Positions 32,500 through 40,595 of a DNA stretch of 64,000 nucleotides are shown here, piece by piece. A model generated the notes under the pieces. It saw only the letters and a list, made by a program, of their open reading frames with translations, was not told the origin of the DNA and searched no databases. Made by a program: the position numbers and the translations under genes. This DNA is from Streptomyces sp. NRRL F-6131. GTDB lineage: Bacteria; Actinomycetota; Actinomycetes; Streptomycetales; Streptomycetaceae. How positions within the stretch are numbered: the first letter of the stretch is position 1; each line of letters begins with the position of its first letter. The stretch is from NCBI GenBank assembly GCA_000719695.1, contig JOHN01000017.1:124001-188000 (forward strand). Direction: 5' to 3'.

Positions 32500-34230
32500 G
32501 TGAGCACGATCTACCCCCTCCCGGCCCCCCCGGAGGACGACGGCGAGTACATCGACCGCCGCGTCCCCGAGGACCTGGCCGCCGAGACGGCGGTGCTCTC
32601 CGCGTGCATGTACGACCGGAACGCCGTCGAACGCGCCGCCTTCCTCCGCGGCACCGACTTCTCCCGCCCCGTGCACGAGCTGATCTGGACCACCCTCCAG
32701 CAGCAGGCCCGCACCGACGGCCCGACCGACCCGATCGCCCTGCACAACGAGATCACCAAGCTCGGCCAGGGCCACCGCATCGGCGGGAACGCCAACCTCC
32801 TGTTCGGCATCGCGAACACCGTCGCCGGCGGCACCGTCGAGTACTACGCCAGCATCGTCGCCGAGCAGGCCGCCCTCCGTCGAGCGGACAGCCTCACCAT
32901 CAAGGCCCGGACCGCGATCGCCGACGGCGCCCGGCCGGCCGACATCGCGGCGTTGTTCACCGAGTACCTGACGGCCGAGCAGGACCGTTCCTCCGAGGCA
33001 TCCGGCGCCGGCCCGGCGCACCTGACCGCCGCCGAACTCGACTGGGACGTCCTGTTCGCCACCGACTACCAGAACGTGCGCCTCCTGCCCGGTCGGCTCC
33101 TCGCCCCCGGGCAGCAGATCGCGATCGTCGGCGAGGGCAAGGCGGGTAAGAGCCTGCTCACCCTGGAGTGGGTGTGGAGGATGTCCACCGGTCAGGCGTT
33201 CCTTGGCGACGCCCCGCAGGACCCGGTTCGGGTGCTGTACATCGACGCAGAGAACGGGCACCCCGAGCTGCAGCAGCGGCTGCGCAGCCTCGGCGCCCGA
33301 CCGGACCGCATGGGCTCGCTGGTGTACCTCAGCTTCCCTCCCGTGCGCCCGCTCGACACCCCCGGCGGTGGCCAGGACCTCCTCGCCCTCGCCCGGCACT
33401 ACGGCGCCGAGCTGGTCGTCCTGGACACCGTCTCGCGGTTCATCCAGGGCGAGGAGAACTCGGCCGACACCTGGTTGGGCCTCTACCGGCACACCCTCAT
33501 GCCGCTCAAGGCCGCCGGCATCGCATCCGCCCGACTCGACCACTTCGGCAAGGACGGCGAACGCGGCGCCCGCGGATCCTCCGCCAAGACCCAGGACGTC
33601 GATCACGTCTGGGAGTTGCGCGCGCAGGGCGGCGGCGTCCTCTCCCTCAAGCGCACCCACTCCCGCACCGGAGTCGGCCCGGACGAGTTCGCGATCATCC
33701 GCCACTCCCGCAAGGTCGGGGACGACTGGGTCGCCGGCGCGACCACCCACAAGGTCATGGAGTTCGCCGACCGGGCCGCCCTGCTGGAGGGAACCACCGA
33801 GTGGCTCGTCGACCAGCTCGACAAGGCCGGCGTCGACACCGCATGGGGCAGCCCGAAGGTCCTCACGTGGTGCCGCGAGAACGGGATCCGGACGGCCAAG
33901 GGGAAGGTCGAGGAAGCGGTGCGCGTGCGGAAGTCGAGGCCCTCCCCGGACCTCCCCCCACACCTCCCCTACCCGCCAGTAACACAAACTCCCCCCGACG
34001 CGGGGGGAGGCCGAGACAAAACCCCAGGTCAAACATCCCCCGGGGAGGTCCGGGGGAGGTCGGGGGACGTGCCTGCTTCACCTCCCTCCCCCCGCCTCCC
34101 CCCTAAGGAGGGGGGAGGGGGGAGCGCACCGGGGGAGGAAGCACCGATCTGCATCATCTGCGGCGAGCCCTACAGCCCCGACTGGGCCGCCCGCGGCTAC
34201 GACACACACCTCACCTGCGACCGCCCCTGA
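32500..34230 (+). CDS. Replicative helicase-like ATPase (DnaB-N + RecA-like AAA_25)
   Basis: 576 residues. DnaB N-terminal helical domain (about 18-150, VPEDLAAETAVLSACMYDRN), then a RepA/RecA-like ATPase: Walker A GEGKAGKS (about 210-217), DAENG (about 250), Walker B LVVLDTV (about 305-311) and GSSAKTQDVDHVW. A Pro/Gly-rich linker (about 480-545) is encoded by a block of C- and G-runs. The end holds a Cys-x2-Cys ribbon (CIICGEPYSP with a later Cys). Probably loads or unwinds at the phage origin, which may lie within its own gene. No separate DnaB or primase is seen nearby. Confidence 0.83.
   Translation: MSTIYPLPAPPEDDGEYIDRRVPEDLAAETAVLSACMYDRNAVERAAFLRGTDFSRPVHELIWTTLQQQARTDGPTDPIALHNEITKLGQGHRIGGNANLLFGIANTVAGGTVEYYASIVAEQAALRRADSLTIKARTAIADGARPADIAALFTEYLTAEQDRSSEASGAGPAHLTAAELDWDVLFATDYQNVRLLPGRLLAPGQQIAIVGEGKAGKSLLTLEWVWRMSTGQAFLGDAPQDPVRVLYIDAENGHPELQQRLRSLGARPDRMGSLVYLSFPPVRPLDTPGGGQDLLALARHYGAELVVLDTVSRFIQGEENSADTWLGLYRHTLMPLKAAGIASARLDHFGKDGERGARGSSAKTQDVDHVWELRAQGGGVLSLKRTHSRTGVGPDEFAIIRHSRKVGDDWVAGATTHKVMEFADRAALLEGTTEWLVDQLDKAGVDTAWGSPKVLTWCRENGIRTAKGKVEEAVRVRKSRPSPDLPPHLPYPPVTQTPPDAGGGRDKTPGQTSPGEVRGRSGDVPASPPSPRLPPKEGGGGSAPGEEAPICIICGEPYSPDWAARGYDTHLTCDRP
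33941..34140. repeat. G/C-tract hairpin cluster inside the replicase gene (possible origin)
   Basis: Alternating C-runs and G-runs with hairpins: CTCCCCCC/GGGGGGAG (33989-33996, 34002-34009), the short palindrome TCCCCCGGGGA (34036-34046), and CCTCCCCCCT/AGGGGGGAGG (34095-34104, 34109-34118) with loop AAGG. GGGGGAGG also recurs at 34051-34065. AT-richer stretches (for example aacacaaac, gacaaaac) lie between. G-rich repeats could also form quadruplexes. Confidence 0.6.
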
Positions 34231-34245
34231 CCCCGAGGAGACCCC

Positions 34246-34425
34246 GTGATCCCGTGCCCGCACGCCGACTGCCTGCTCGACCTCGGCGACGAGTTCACGG
34301 TCACCACCCTGTACGGCACGACCGGGCCCCGCATGTACGTCGAGTGCGAGGCCGGCCACCGCAGCGAGGTCGACGTCACCCCCCTGCCCCAGCCCGTCAC
34401 CACCCGCACCCAGGAGACGCCGTGA
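34246..34425 (+). CDS. Small Cys/His protein
   Basis: 59 residues from GTG 34246, 7 bp after GAGGAG. MIPCPHADCLLDLGDEF, then CEAGHRSEVDV: four Cys/His positions suggest a small zinc ribbon. Ends with a GTGA overlap into the next gene. Confidence 0.65.
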   Translation: MIPCPHADCLLDLGDEFTVTTLYGTTGPRMYVECEAGHRSEVDVTPLPQPVTTRTQETP

Positions 34426-34871
34426 CCCAGCCCGACCTGACCACCGAGCAGTGGAAGCGCCGCGCACTCCGCGCCGAGGGAGCCGTCTTCCACGCCCTGT
34501 GGATCTTCCCGCAGACCTACAACAACGAGACCGCCGCCGAGATGCACGACCGCTTCCACCAGCACATCGAGGCCACCTATCCGGACCTGGTCACCCGCTA
34601 CACCCACCAGCCCGTCCAGGTGTACGCCCGGGCCGACTCCTGCGGCTGCCCGGACGACGGCTCGGCCGAGTACGAGACCGCGCACAGCGAGCCCGACGAC
34701 GAGGACGGCTACGTGTGCTCGCGGCGACCGCTCGGCCGGGTCTGCGGGCACTGCGAGGACGAGGACGGCGACGGGCCCGAGTGGCTGCCGGACGGCGTGC
34801 TCTGGCCGTGCCCGCCGATCACCGCGCTCAACGCCGACCCGATCACCACTTCCGAGGAGACCGCCCGATGA
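34422..34871 (+). CDS. Hypothetical prophage protein
   Basis: 149 residues. Helical start (TTEQWKRRALRAEGAVFHAL), then an acidic Cys-rich region (SCGCPDD, CSRRPLGRVCGHCEDED). Function unknown. Confidence 0.6.
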   Translation: MTQPDLTTEQWKRRALRAEGAVFHALWIFPQTYNNETAAEMHDRFHQHIEATYPDLVTRYTHQPVQVYARADSCGCPDDGSAEYETAHSEPDDEDGYVCSRRPLGRVCGHCEDEDGDGPEWLPDGVLWPCPPITALNADPITTSEETAR

Positions 34872-35488
34872 GCACCCAGTCCCAGCCCGCCCGCTGCGGG
34901 AACGACCCCCGCGCCCAGATCACCGACGGCGACCGAGCCGCGATCGACGAATTCCGCGCCTACGTCGCTGACCGGAAGACCGAGCAGCCCGCCGCGCCCC
35001 TCGACCTCGACGCCATCCAGGCCCGCTGCGACGCCGCCACCCCCGGACCGTGGTGGGCCGACGACACCGACATCATCGTCGGCACCCCCGACGACCTCCA
35101 GCCCCACCCGGTGTGGATCGGAGAGACCGCCAACCCGGGCACGCCCAACGGCGGCTTGGCCAACGCCTCGTTCATCGCGGCCGCCCGCACCACCGTGCCC
35201 GCCCTGCTCGCCCGGGTCCGGGACCTGGAGGCCGAGAACGCCACCCTCCGCGAGCGGCTCGACGCCGCCGACCACGGCCTCGACCGCTGGCACGAGGCCT
35301 TCACCGGGCTCCAGGCCGAGAACGGTCGACTCACCGCCGAGCTGGCCGAGCTGAAGATGACCCCGCGCGAGCGCGCCAACGTCCGCGTCCGAGACCTCCT
35401 CGCGGCCGGCGACCACGAGGGCGCCACCGCCTACGCCGAGGCATTCGAGGCCAGCGAGGCGTACGACGCCACCCACCCCCGCCTGTAG
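34868..35488 (+). CDS. Ead/Ea22-like protein
   Basis: 206 residues. The middle follows the Ead/Ea22 pattern: IQARCDAATPGPWWADD, later NASFIAAARTTVPALLARVR, then a leucine-zipper-like helix (DLEAENATLRERLDAADHGL). Such proteins are accessory early genes in many phages; activity unknown. Confidence 0.65.
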   Translation: MSTQSQPARCGNDPRAQITDGDRAAIDEFRAYVADRKTEQPAAPLDLDAIQARCDAATPGPWWADDTDIIVGTPDDLQPHPVWIGETANPGTPNGGLANASFIAAARTTVPALLARVRDLEAENATLRERLDAADHGLDRWHEAFTGLQAENGRLTAELAELKMTPRERANVRVRDLLAAGDHEGATAYAEAFEASEAYDATHPRL

Positions 35489-35589
35489 CCCAGGACGGCC
35501 CCCAGCGGCCCGCCTGACCGCCGCACAGCCCCACACGCACCCCCAACGCCACACGACCCGCGCGAGGCCCGCCACAGGGCCCGCCACGC

Positions 35590-35639
35590 GGACCGGTCCC
35601 ACCCCCGGCCGCGCGCGCCACACACCCACCACGGAGACC
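35590..35639. repeat. Leader cassette, copy 1
   Basis: Palindrome GGACCGGTCC (35590-35599), then GCGCGCGCCACACACCCACC and ACGGAGACC just before the ATG at 35643. Repeats with small changes at 35901-35952. The whole 35489-35642 gap holds no gene that I can support. Confidence 0.7.
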
Positions 35640-35642
35640 CCG

Positions 35643-35864
35643 ATGAGCGTCAACACCCTTGACCCCGTCCCCACCACCCCCAGCGGCCTCGCCCACCTCA
35701 TGTGGGAGCTGGAGCAGAACACCGAACCCAGCGAGCCCGACCCCTGCAACAGCCTCTGGGACCGCCTGCTCGCCCAGGAGGGCCACGACGTCGCCGCCCC
35801 GCTCTGGTCCGCTGCCTGCTCCTACTACGACCACGACTTCGCCAGCGACGACACCGAGGACTGA
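35643..35864 (+). CDS. Small hypothetical protein
   Basis: 73 residues, acidic, helical (LAHLMWELEQNTEPSEPDPC). Preceded by leader cassette copy 1. Function unknown. Confidence 0.55.
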   Translation: MSVNTLDPVPTTPSGLAHLMWELEQNTEPSEPDPCNSLWDRLLAQEGHDVAAPLWSAACSYYDHDFASDDTED

Positions 35865-35900
35865 CCACCCGGGCGGCCGGCACACCACCGGCCGCCCGCC

Positions 35901-35952
35901 GGACCGGTCCGCCAACCGAACGCGCGCGCCACACACACCAACCACGGAGACC
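35901..35952. repeat. Leader cassette, copy 2
   Basis: Same elements as copy 1: GGACCGGTCC (35901-35910), CGCGCGCGCCACACACACCA (35921-35940), then ACCACGGAGACC, 6 bp before the ATG at 35959. Confidence 0.7.
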
Positions 35953-35958
35953 AACGCC

Positions 35959-36387
35959 ATGGCCAACCACCCCGACGCCGCCGAACTCCGCGCCGCTGAG
36001 AACGAGTTCCGTGCCGCCGTCGACCGCGTCCAGCGCACCCCGCTGCCCGTCCGAGACCCCGCTGACGAGCTGATCACCCCCACGCTCGACGACATGGCCG
36101 CCAACCCCGGCGGCACCCAGACCCGGTACTGCGTCACCTACGAGCGTGTCGGCCGTCGCGGAGGCCGTGACGGGTCCGCCCCGCCGGTGCCGCTCACCGT
36201 CTGGGCCGTCAGCGCCGATCACCTTGCTGGCCTCATTGCTACGGATGTGCGTCCCTATCTGCTCTCCACCGACATCGAGATCGCCGTCGACCTGGAGGCC
36301 GGCCGCGGCACGATCCTCGCCGGCTTCAACAACGGGGGCAGCTTCCGCGTGGCGGCCGTCACGGTCGCCGCTGGCGGCGCCCGGTGA
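35959..36387 (+). CDS. Hypothetical prophage protein
   Basis: 142 residues from the ATG that follows leader cassette copy 2. Helical N-terminus, then a beta-rich half (VPLTVWAVSADHLAGLI; GRGTILAGFNNGGSFRV). No domain recognised. Confidence 0.6.
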   Translation: MANHPDAAELRAAENEFRAAVDRVQRTPLPVRDPADELITPTLDDMAANPGGTQTRYCVTYERVGRRGGRDGSAPPVPLTVWAVSADHLAGLIATDVRPYLLSTDIEIAVDLEAGRGTILAGFNNGGSFRVAAVTVAAGGAR

Positions 36388-36674
36388 TCGCCACCCCGCC
36401 CCCGGCCAGCCTCGCCGAGCGCATCGCCCAGGCCATCCGCGACGCCGCCTACGACTGCCCCGGCGACTGCGGCCTCGACGAGCGCGACTGCGACGCCCAG
36501 CACCCCATCCAGGTCGCCGCCTGCCACTGGAGCACAGTCGCGTCGGTGTACGGCGACATCGACGCCCTGGCCGCCACCGTGCTCCCGACCGTCGAGGCCG
36601 AGGTGGTCGCCCGGGACGCCGAGATCACCCGGCTCCGCGCCGAACTCGCCGACGCCCGCACCCCGACCAGCTGA
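36384..36674 (+). CDS. Small hypothetical protein
   Basis: 96 residues. SLAERIAQAIRDAAYDCPGD followed by several Cys and a C-terminal coiled-coil (AEITRLRAELADART). Precedes the methyltransferase. Confidence 0.58.
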   Translation: MIATPPPASLAERIAQAIRDAAYDCPGDCGLDERDCDAQHPIQVAACHWSTVASVYGDIDALAATVLPTVEAEVVARDAEITRLRAELADARTPTS

Positions 36675-36687
36675 GAGGCCCGCCACC

Positions 36688-38295
36688 ATGACGCTCACCG
36701 TGACCGACTTCTTCTGCGGCGCCGGCGGCTCCAGCCAGGGCATGCACAACATCCCCGGCCTCCAGGTCGCCACCGCCGCCAACCACTGGGACCTCGCCGT
36801 CCGCACCCACCAGGAGAACTTCCCCAACGTCCGCCACGACTGCGCCGACATCAGCCAGATCGACTTCCGCCGCTACCCCCGCACCGACCTCCTCTGGGCC
36901 AGCCCCGAGTGCACCAACCACTCCGTCGCCAAGGGCGTCAAGCGCGCCAACGACCTGCAGCCCGACCTGTTCGGCGACGTCCTCCCCGAAGAAGCCGCCG
37001 TCCGCTCCCGCGCCACCATGTGGGACGTCCCCCGCTACCTCGAAGCCATGTCCCTGCGCGGCCGGCCCGTCCTCGGCGGCGTCGTCGAGAACGTCGTCGA
37101 CGCCCGCAACTGGGCCCTCTTCGACGCCTGGTGCATGGCCATCCGCGCCCTCGGCTACGACATGCGCCTCGTCTACCTCAACTCCATGCACGCCCGCCCC
37201 CGCTTCGGCACCCCCCTCGCCCCCCAGTCCCGCGACCGCATGTACGTCGTCTACTGGCTCAAGGGCAACCGCGCCCCGCAGATCGAGAAGTGGACCCGCC
37301 CCGACGCCACCTGCCCCCAGCACGGCCGCGTCCACGCCGTCCAGTCGTGGAAGAACCCCGACCGCGAGTGGGGCCGCTACCGCGCCCAGTACGTCTACCG
37401 TTGCCCCGTCCCCGGCTGCTGGACGATCGTCGAGCCGTGGGCCCTGCCGGCCGCGGCCGCCATCGACTGGGACACCCCCGGGCAGCGCATCGGCGACCGC
37501 GCCAAGCCCCTCGCCGCCAAGACCCTCGCGCGCATCCGAGCGGGCCTCGCCAAGTACGCCCGGCCCATCACCCTGGAAGCCGCCGGGAACACCTTCGAGC
37601 GGCGCCCCGGTGTCCGCACCTGGCCCGTCGACGCCCCCCTCACCACCCAGACCACCAGCATCACGAAGGCCCTCGCCTACGACGCGCTGATGGTTCCCGT
37701 CGAAGGCCGGGACGGAAAGCAGGCACTTCCCGCCGGAGAGCCGCTGCGGACCATGACCACCCGCAACGAGACCGGCGTCGCCTGGTTCGAGCCGTTCCTC
37801 GCCGAGCTCCGGGGCGGCGGATCCGACCACCGCCCCGCCTCCCACCCCCTCGCCACCGTCTGCGCGTCCGGCAACCACCACGGCCTGGTCTCCCCGCCCA
37901 TGCTCGTCCCCGCCGGCGGCACCTGGAACGAGGAGGCCCGCCCCATAGACGAGCCGTTCCGGGCCCGCACCACCCGCGAGACCGAGGCGCTCCTGGTCCC
38001 GTACTACGGCAACGGCACCGCCCGACCCACCGGCCAGCCCGCCCCGACTGTCACGACCGTGGACCGGCACGCCCTCGTCACGACCGAACTCGACGTCGAG
38101 GAGTGCCTGTTCCGGATGCTCGCCCCGGGCGAGATCGGCGCCGCCATGGCGTTCGGCCGCGACTACACGGTCCTCGGCAACAAGCGCGAGCAGGTCCGCC
38201 AGTACGGCAACGCCGTCACCCCACCCGCCGCCGAGGTCCTGATGTCCGCCCTCGTCGAAGCGATCACCGGCGAAGACCTCCAGGCCTCCGCGTGA
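36688..38295 (+). CDS. DNA cytosine-5 methyltransferase, orphan
   Basis: 535 residues. C5-MTase motifs in order: I FFCGAGGSSQG (8-18), IV ASPECTNHS with putative nucleophile Cys75, VI VVENVVD, VIII APQSRDRMYVVYW, IX-X QYGNAVTPPAAEVL near the C-terminus. The target-recognition part (about 290-480) contains five loosely repeated P-x-P-x-T-x-T segments. Motif IV has Glu where nearly all C5-MTases have Pro before the Cys. No partner endonuclease is adjacent, so it most likely protects phage DNA from host restriction or alters regulation. Confidence 0.83.
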   Translation: MTLTVTDFFCGAGGSSQGMHNIPGLQVATAANHWDLAVRTHQENFPNVRHDCADISQIDFRRYPRTDLLWASPECTNHSVAKGVKRANDLQPDLFGDVLPEEAAVRSRATMWDVPRYLEAMSLRGRPVLGGVVENVVDARNWALFDAWCMAIRALGYDMRLVYLNSMHARPRFGTPLAPQSRDRMYVVYWLKGNRAPQIEKWTRPDATCPQHGRVHAVQSWKNPDREWGRYRAQYVYRCPVPGCWTIVEPWALPAAAAIDWDTPGQRIGDRAKPLAAKTLARIRAGLAKYARPITLEAAGNTFERRPGVRTWPVDAPLTTQTTSITKALAYDALMVPVEGRDGKQALPAGEPLRTMTTRNETGVAWFEPFLAELRGGGSDHRPASHPLATVCASGNHHGLVSPPMLVPAGGTWNEEARPIDEPFRARTTRETEALLVPYYGNGTARPTGQPAPTVTTVDRHALVTTELDVEECLFRMLAPGEIGAAMAFGRDYTVLGNKREQVRQYGNAVTPPAAEVLMSALVEAITGEDLQASA

Positions 38296-38477
38296 GCGCC
38301 GAGACGTACCTCGCCGTCCGCTGCGACCACCGCGACGACACCGGCGAGCGGTGCGACACCGAGTGGGGACACCCCGTCCGCGTCGACACGCACCGGGAAC
38401 TCCGCCGCCACCTGAAGACCCGCGGCTGGCGCATCGGCCGCCGCCGCGACCTCTGCCCCGACCACGCCGCTGCCTGA
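38292..38477 (+). CDS. Small Cys/His protein
   Basis: 61 residues: VRCDHRDDTGERCDTEW and a C-terminal LCPDH give two Cys/His pairs, typical of a small zinc finger; basic middle (HRELRRHLKTRGWRIGRRR). GTGA overlap with the methyltransferase gene suggests coupled expression. Confidence 0.6.
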   Translation: MSAETYLAVRCDHRDDTGERCDTEWGHPVRVDTHRELRRHLKTRGWRIGRRRDLCPDHAAA

Positions 38478-38534
38478 CCGCTGACGCCCGTCTGCCGCCC
38501 GTCACCCCGGGCGGCCAACCCCCAGGAGACCACC

Positions 38535-38786
38535 GTGACCGACCAGCCCGCCGACCTGCTCACCGCCGCCGCCCAGAAGCTCCGAGACCTCTACGCCGCC
38601 GACAAGGTCGCCATCCTCAACCCCGCCGCGATGGAGTACCTGGCCCTGTGGCTGGAGTCGACCGCGTCCGGCATCGACCGCGTCGACTACTGCGGCACCC
38701 ACGGCGAGAACCACCCCTGCGAGTGCATCGCCGAACCGTGGGCGCTGGCCCGCGCGGTGCTCGGCCAGGACGGCGGCCAGAGGTGA
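38535..38786 (+). CDS. Small hypothetical protein
   Basis: 83 residues; helical, ending with a Cys/His stretch (DYCGTHGENHPCECIAEPWA). Similar proteins occur in Streptomyces accessory DNA; function unknown. Confidence 0.58.
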   Translation: MTDQPADLLTAAAQKLRDLYAADKVAILNPAAMEYLALWLESTASGIDRVDYCGTHGENHPCECIAEPWALARAVLGQDGGQR

Positions 38787-39166
38787 ACTCCTGGCACCAC
38801 GCTCAGTCGTCGGCCCGCAGGTGGGGCGGCACCCCCGAGCTCTACCTCCCCGTCCACGAGTTCATCGACAGCTCGAAGCGGATCATCGGCGACGTCCGCC
38901 ACCGCTCCCTGTACCACCACACCGAGGGCGTGTGGCTATGCCAGCGCATCTTCGGCGTGACCCTCGACGTCCCCAAGGCCCGCTCCACCAGCCAGGTCCC
39001 GGTCCGACTCATCGCCGAGCAGCACGTCCTCGAAGACCTCGGCTGGCTCCCCAGCCCCGCGGACTACATCAACGGCATGCCCGTCCACACCTGGATGTCC
39101 GGCAGCCGGCGCAAGACCGTCCCCCTGTCCCACCTGCTCCTCCACACCACCGGAGACACCGAATGA
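38783..39166 (+). CDS. DUF6915-like protein
   Basis: 127 residues. SWHHAQSSARRWGGTPELYL, then VHEFIDSSKRIIGDVRHRSL and YHHTEGVWLCQRIFG match a family of phage and mobile-element proteins with many conserved His residues. A metal site is possible; function unknown. Confidence 0.68.
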   Translation: MNSWHHAQSSARRWGGTPELYLPVHEFIDSSKRIIGDVRHRSLYHHTEGVWLCQRIFGVTLDVPKARSTSQVPVRLIAEQHVLEDLGWLPSPADYINGMPVHTWMSGSRRKTVPLSHLLLHTTGDTE

Positions 39167-39654
39167 CCGAGCGCACGTTCATGGGCATGCCCGTCGAGGG
39201 CGACATCACCGAGGGCGCCACGCTCGTCGAGCAGAAGCCCATCGAGGACCTCCAGCCGATCCTCCAAGCCGTGCTCAACGACCCGACCATCACCGAGTTC
39301 GGCTGGCGGCAGTACACGCCGTACTTCAACGACGGCGAGCCCTGCACCTTCAGCATTCACGGGGCGTGGGTCCGCACCGTCGCCGATGAGGACACCGACG
39401 AGTACGAGCTGGAGATCGGCAGCTGTCACCCCTCGCTCGGTGAGCGGCCCTACCGGCAGAACCCGGACACGAACAAGTGGGAGGCCGGTCCGTACGAGGG
39501 CCCGGACAAGGCCCGCTACGACCGGTGCCACGCGCTCAGCTCCGCCGTCGAGGGCGGTGCCTTCGAACGCGTCCTCCTCGAGGCGTTCGGTGACCACGCG
39601 GAGGTCACCATCCGTCGGGACGGCATTCAGGTCGACTTCTACGAGCACGACTGA
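39163..39654 (+). CDS. Hypothetical prophage protein
   Basis: 163 residues, acidic, alpha/beta, with ITEFGWRQYTPYFNDGEPCT and a C-terminal VTIRRDGIQVDFYEHD. No domain recognised. Confidence 0.6.
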   Translation: MTERTFMGMPVEGDITEGATLVEQKPIEDLQPILQAVLNDPTITEFGWRQYTPYFNDGEPCTFSIHGAWVRTVADEDTDEYELEIGSCHPSLGERPYRQNPDTNKWEAGPYEGPDKARYDRCHALSSAVEGGAFERVLLEAFGDHAEVTIRRDGIQVDFYEHD

Positions 39655-39658
39655 TCAC

Positions 39659-39841
39659 GTGACCTTCCCGCTCGCGTGCGCTGCCGGTCTCCTCCTGCTG
39701 GCCGGCAGCGCCTGCCTCACCCTCGCCCTCTGCCACGGGGCCAAGCGTGGCGACCAGCCGCCCTGGCCGCCGCCCGACGACCCCGTCCGCCAGCACGCCG
39801 AGGCCAGCGGCCTCATCCCCCGCCCCGGAGGCACCACGTGA
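39659..39841 (+). CDS. Small single-helix membrane protein
   Basis: 60 residues. One hydrophobic helix (VTFPLACAAGLLLLAGSACL onward) then a Pro-rich cytoplasmic tail. Ends with a GTGA overlap into the next gene. Too isolated from late genes to call a holin. Confidence 0.5.
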   Translation: MTFPLACAAGLLLLAGSACLTLALCHGAKRGDQPPWPPPDDPVRQHAEASGLIPRPGGTT

Positions 39842-40224
39842 CCACTACCCCCCGCAGCAGCCACCGCGTCCACGGCCCCACCCTCTGGGCCCTGCTCGAC
39901 ACCAAGCGCCGGGCCGAGGGACTCTCCTGGCGCGGCGTCGCCCGCGTCACCGGATGCGCCACCGGCAGCCTGTTCAGCCGCCTCCAGCGCGACGACGTCG
40001 GCCTCCACTCCCACGCCCTCGTCAGCCTCCTCGTCTGGCTCGGCCGCGACGAACAGCTCCAGGACCTCATCGTCGACGCCACCCCGACCGAGCCCGAAGG
40101 CGGCGGTCTCACCGCGGTCGACCGGCTCGCCGCCGCCCTCGCCGACGCCACCGCCGCCGACGTCCAGCAGGCGTTCCGGCGCATGGGCACCACGATCCAC
40201 CTCAACGAGGAGCCGCAGCCGTGA
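39838..40224 (+). CDS. XRE-like helix-turn-helix protein
   Basis: 128 residues. LSWRGVARVTGCATGSLFSR resembles a short HTH; the rest is helical. Directly upstream of a LuxR-type regulator. Confidence 0.6.
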   Translation: MTTTPRSSHRVHGPTLWALLDTKRRAEGLSWRGVARVTGCATGSLFSRLQRDDVGLHSHALVSLLVWLGRDEQLQDLIVDATPTEPEGGGLTAVDRLAAALADATAADVQQAFRRMGTTIHLNEEPQP

Positions 40225-40595
40225 GCACCCGCCCCGGCCTCCGCCCCGGCACCCCCCTCAGCCGCGCCGAGACCACCGTCCTCACCCTCGTCGCCGCCGG
40301 CCTCACCTACCCCGAGATCGGCAAGCGCCTGTTCATCACCGTCAACACCGTCCGCAGCCACATCGAGAACTGCCGGCTCAAGCTGGGCGCTCGCGACCGT
40401 CTCCACGCCGTCGTCCTCGCCCACCGCACCGGCCAGATCGACCTCGGCGGGCCCGCGACCACCGCCGTCGCCCGCACCCGCCAGCTCGCCGCCGACCTGC
40501 GCACGTGGATCTCCCCGGACGGCATCACTGCCCACGGCATCGCCGACCAGATCGACGCCGCCCTCGACGGCGTCACCACCAGGAGCGCCGCATGA
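40221..40595 (+). CDS. LuxR-type HTH transcriptional regulator
   Basis: 124 residues. Complete GerE domain (13-70): LSRAETTVLTLVAAGLTYPE, IGKRLFITVNTVRSHIENCR, LKLGARDRLHAVVLA. No receiver or ligand domain, so a stand-alone DNA binder. It may act on prophage or host genes. Confidence 0.8.
   Translation: MSTRPGLRPGTPLSRAETTVLTLVAAGLTYPEIGKRLFITVNTVRSHIENCRLKLGARDRLHAVVLAHRTGQIDLGGPATTAVARTRQLAADLRTWISPDGITAHGIADQIDAALDGVTTRSAA

Noticed and set aside
36625..38505. A 626-residue leftward open frame
   Set aside because: Antisense to the methyltransferase with Gly/Val/Asp shadow composition and no motifs.
39659..39841. Holin
   Set aside because: Single helix and small size fit, but there is no endolysin nearby and it lies among middle genes.
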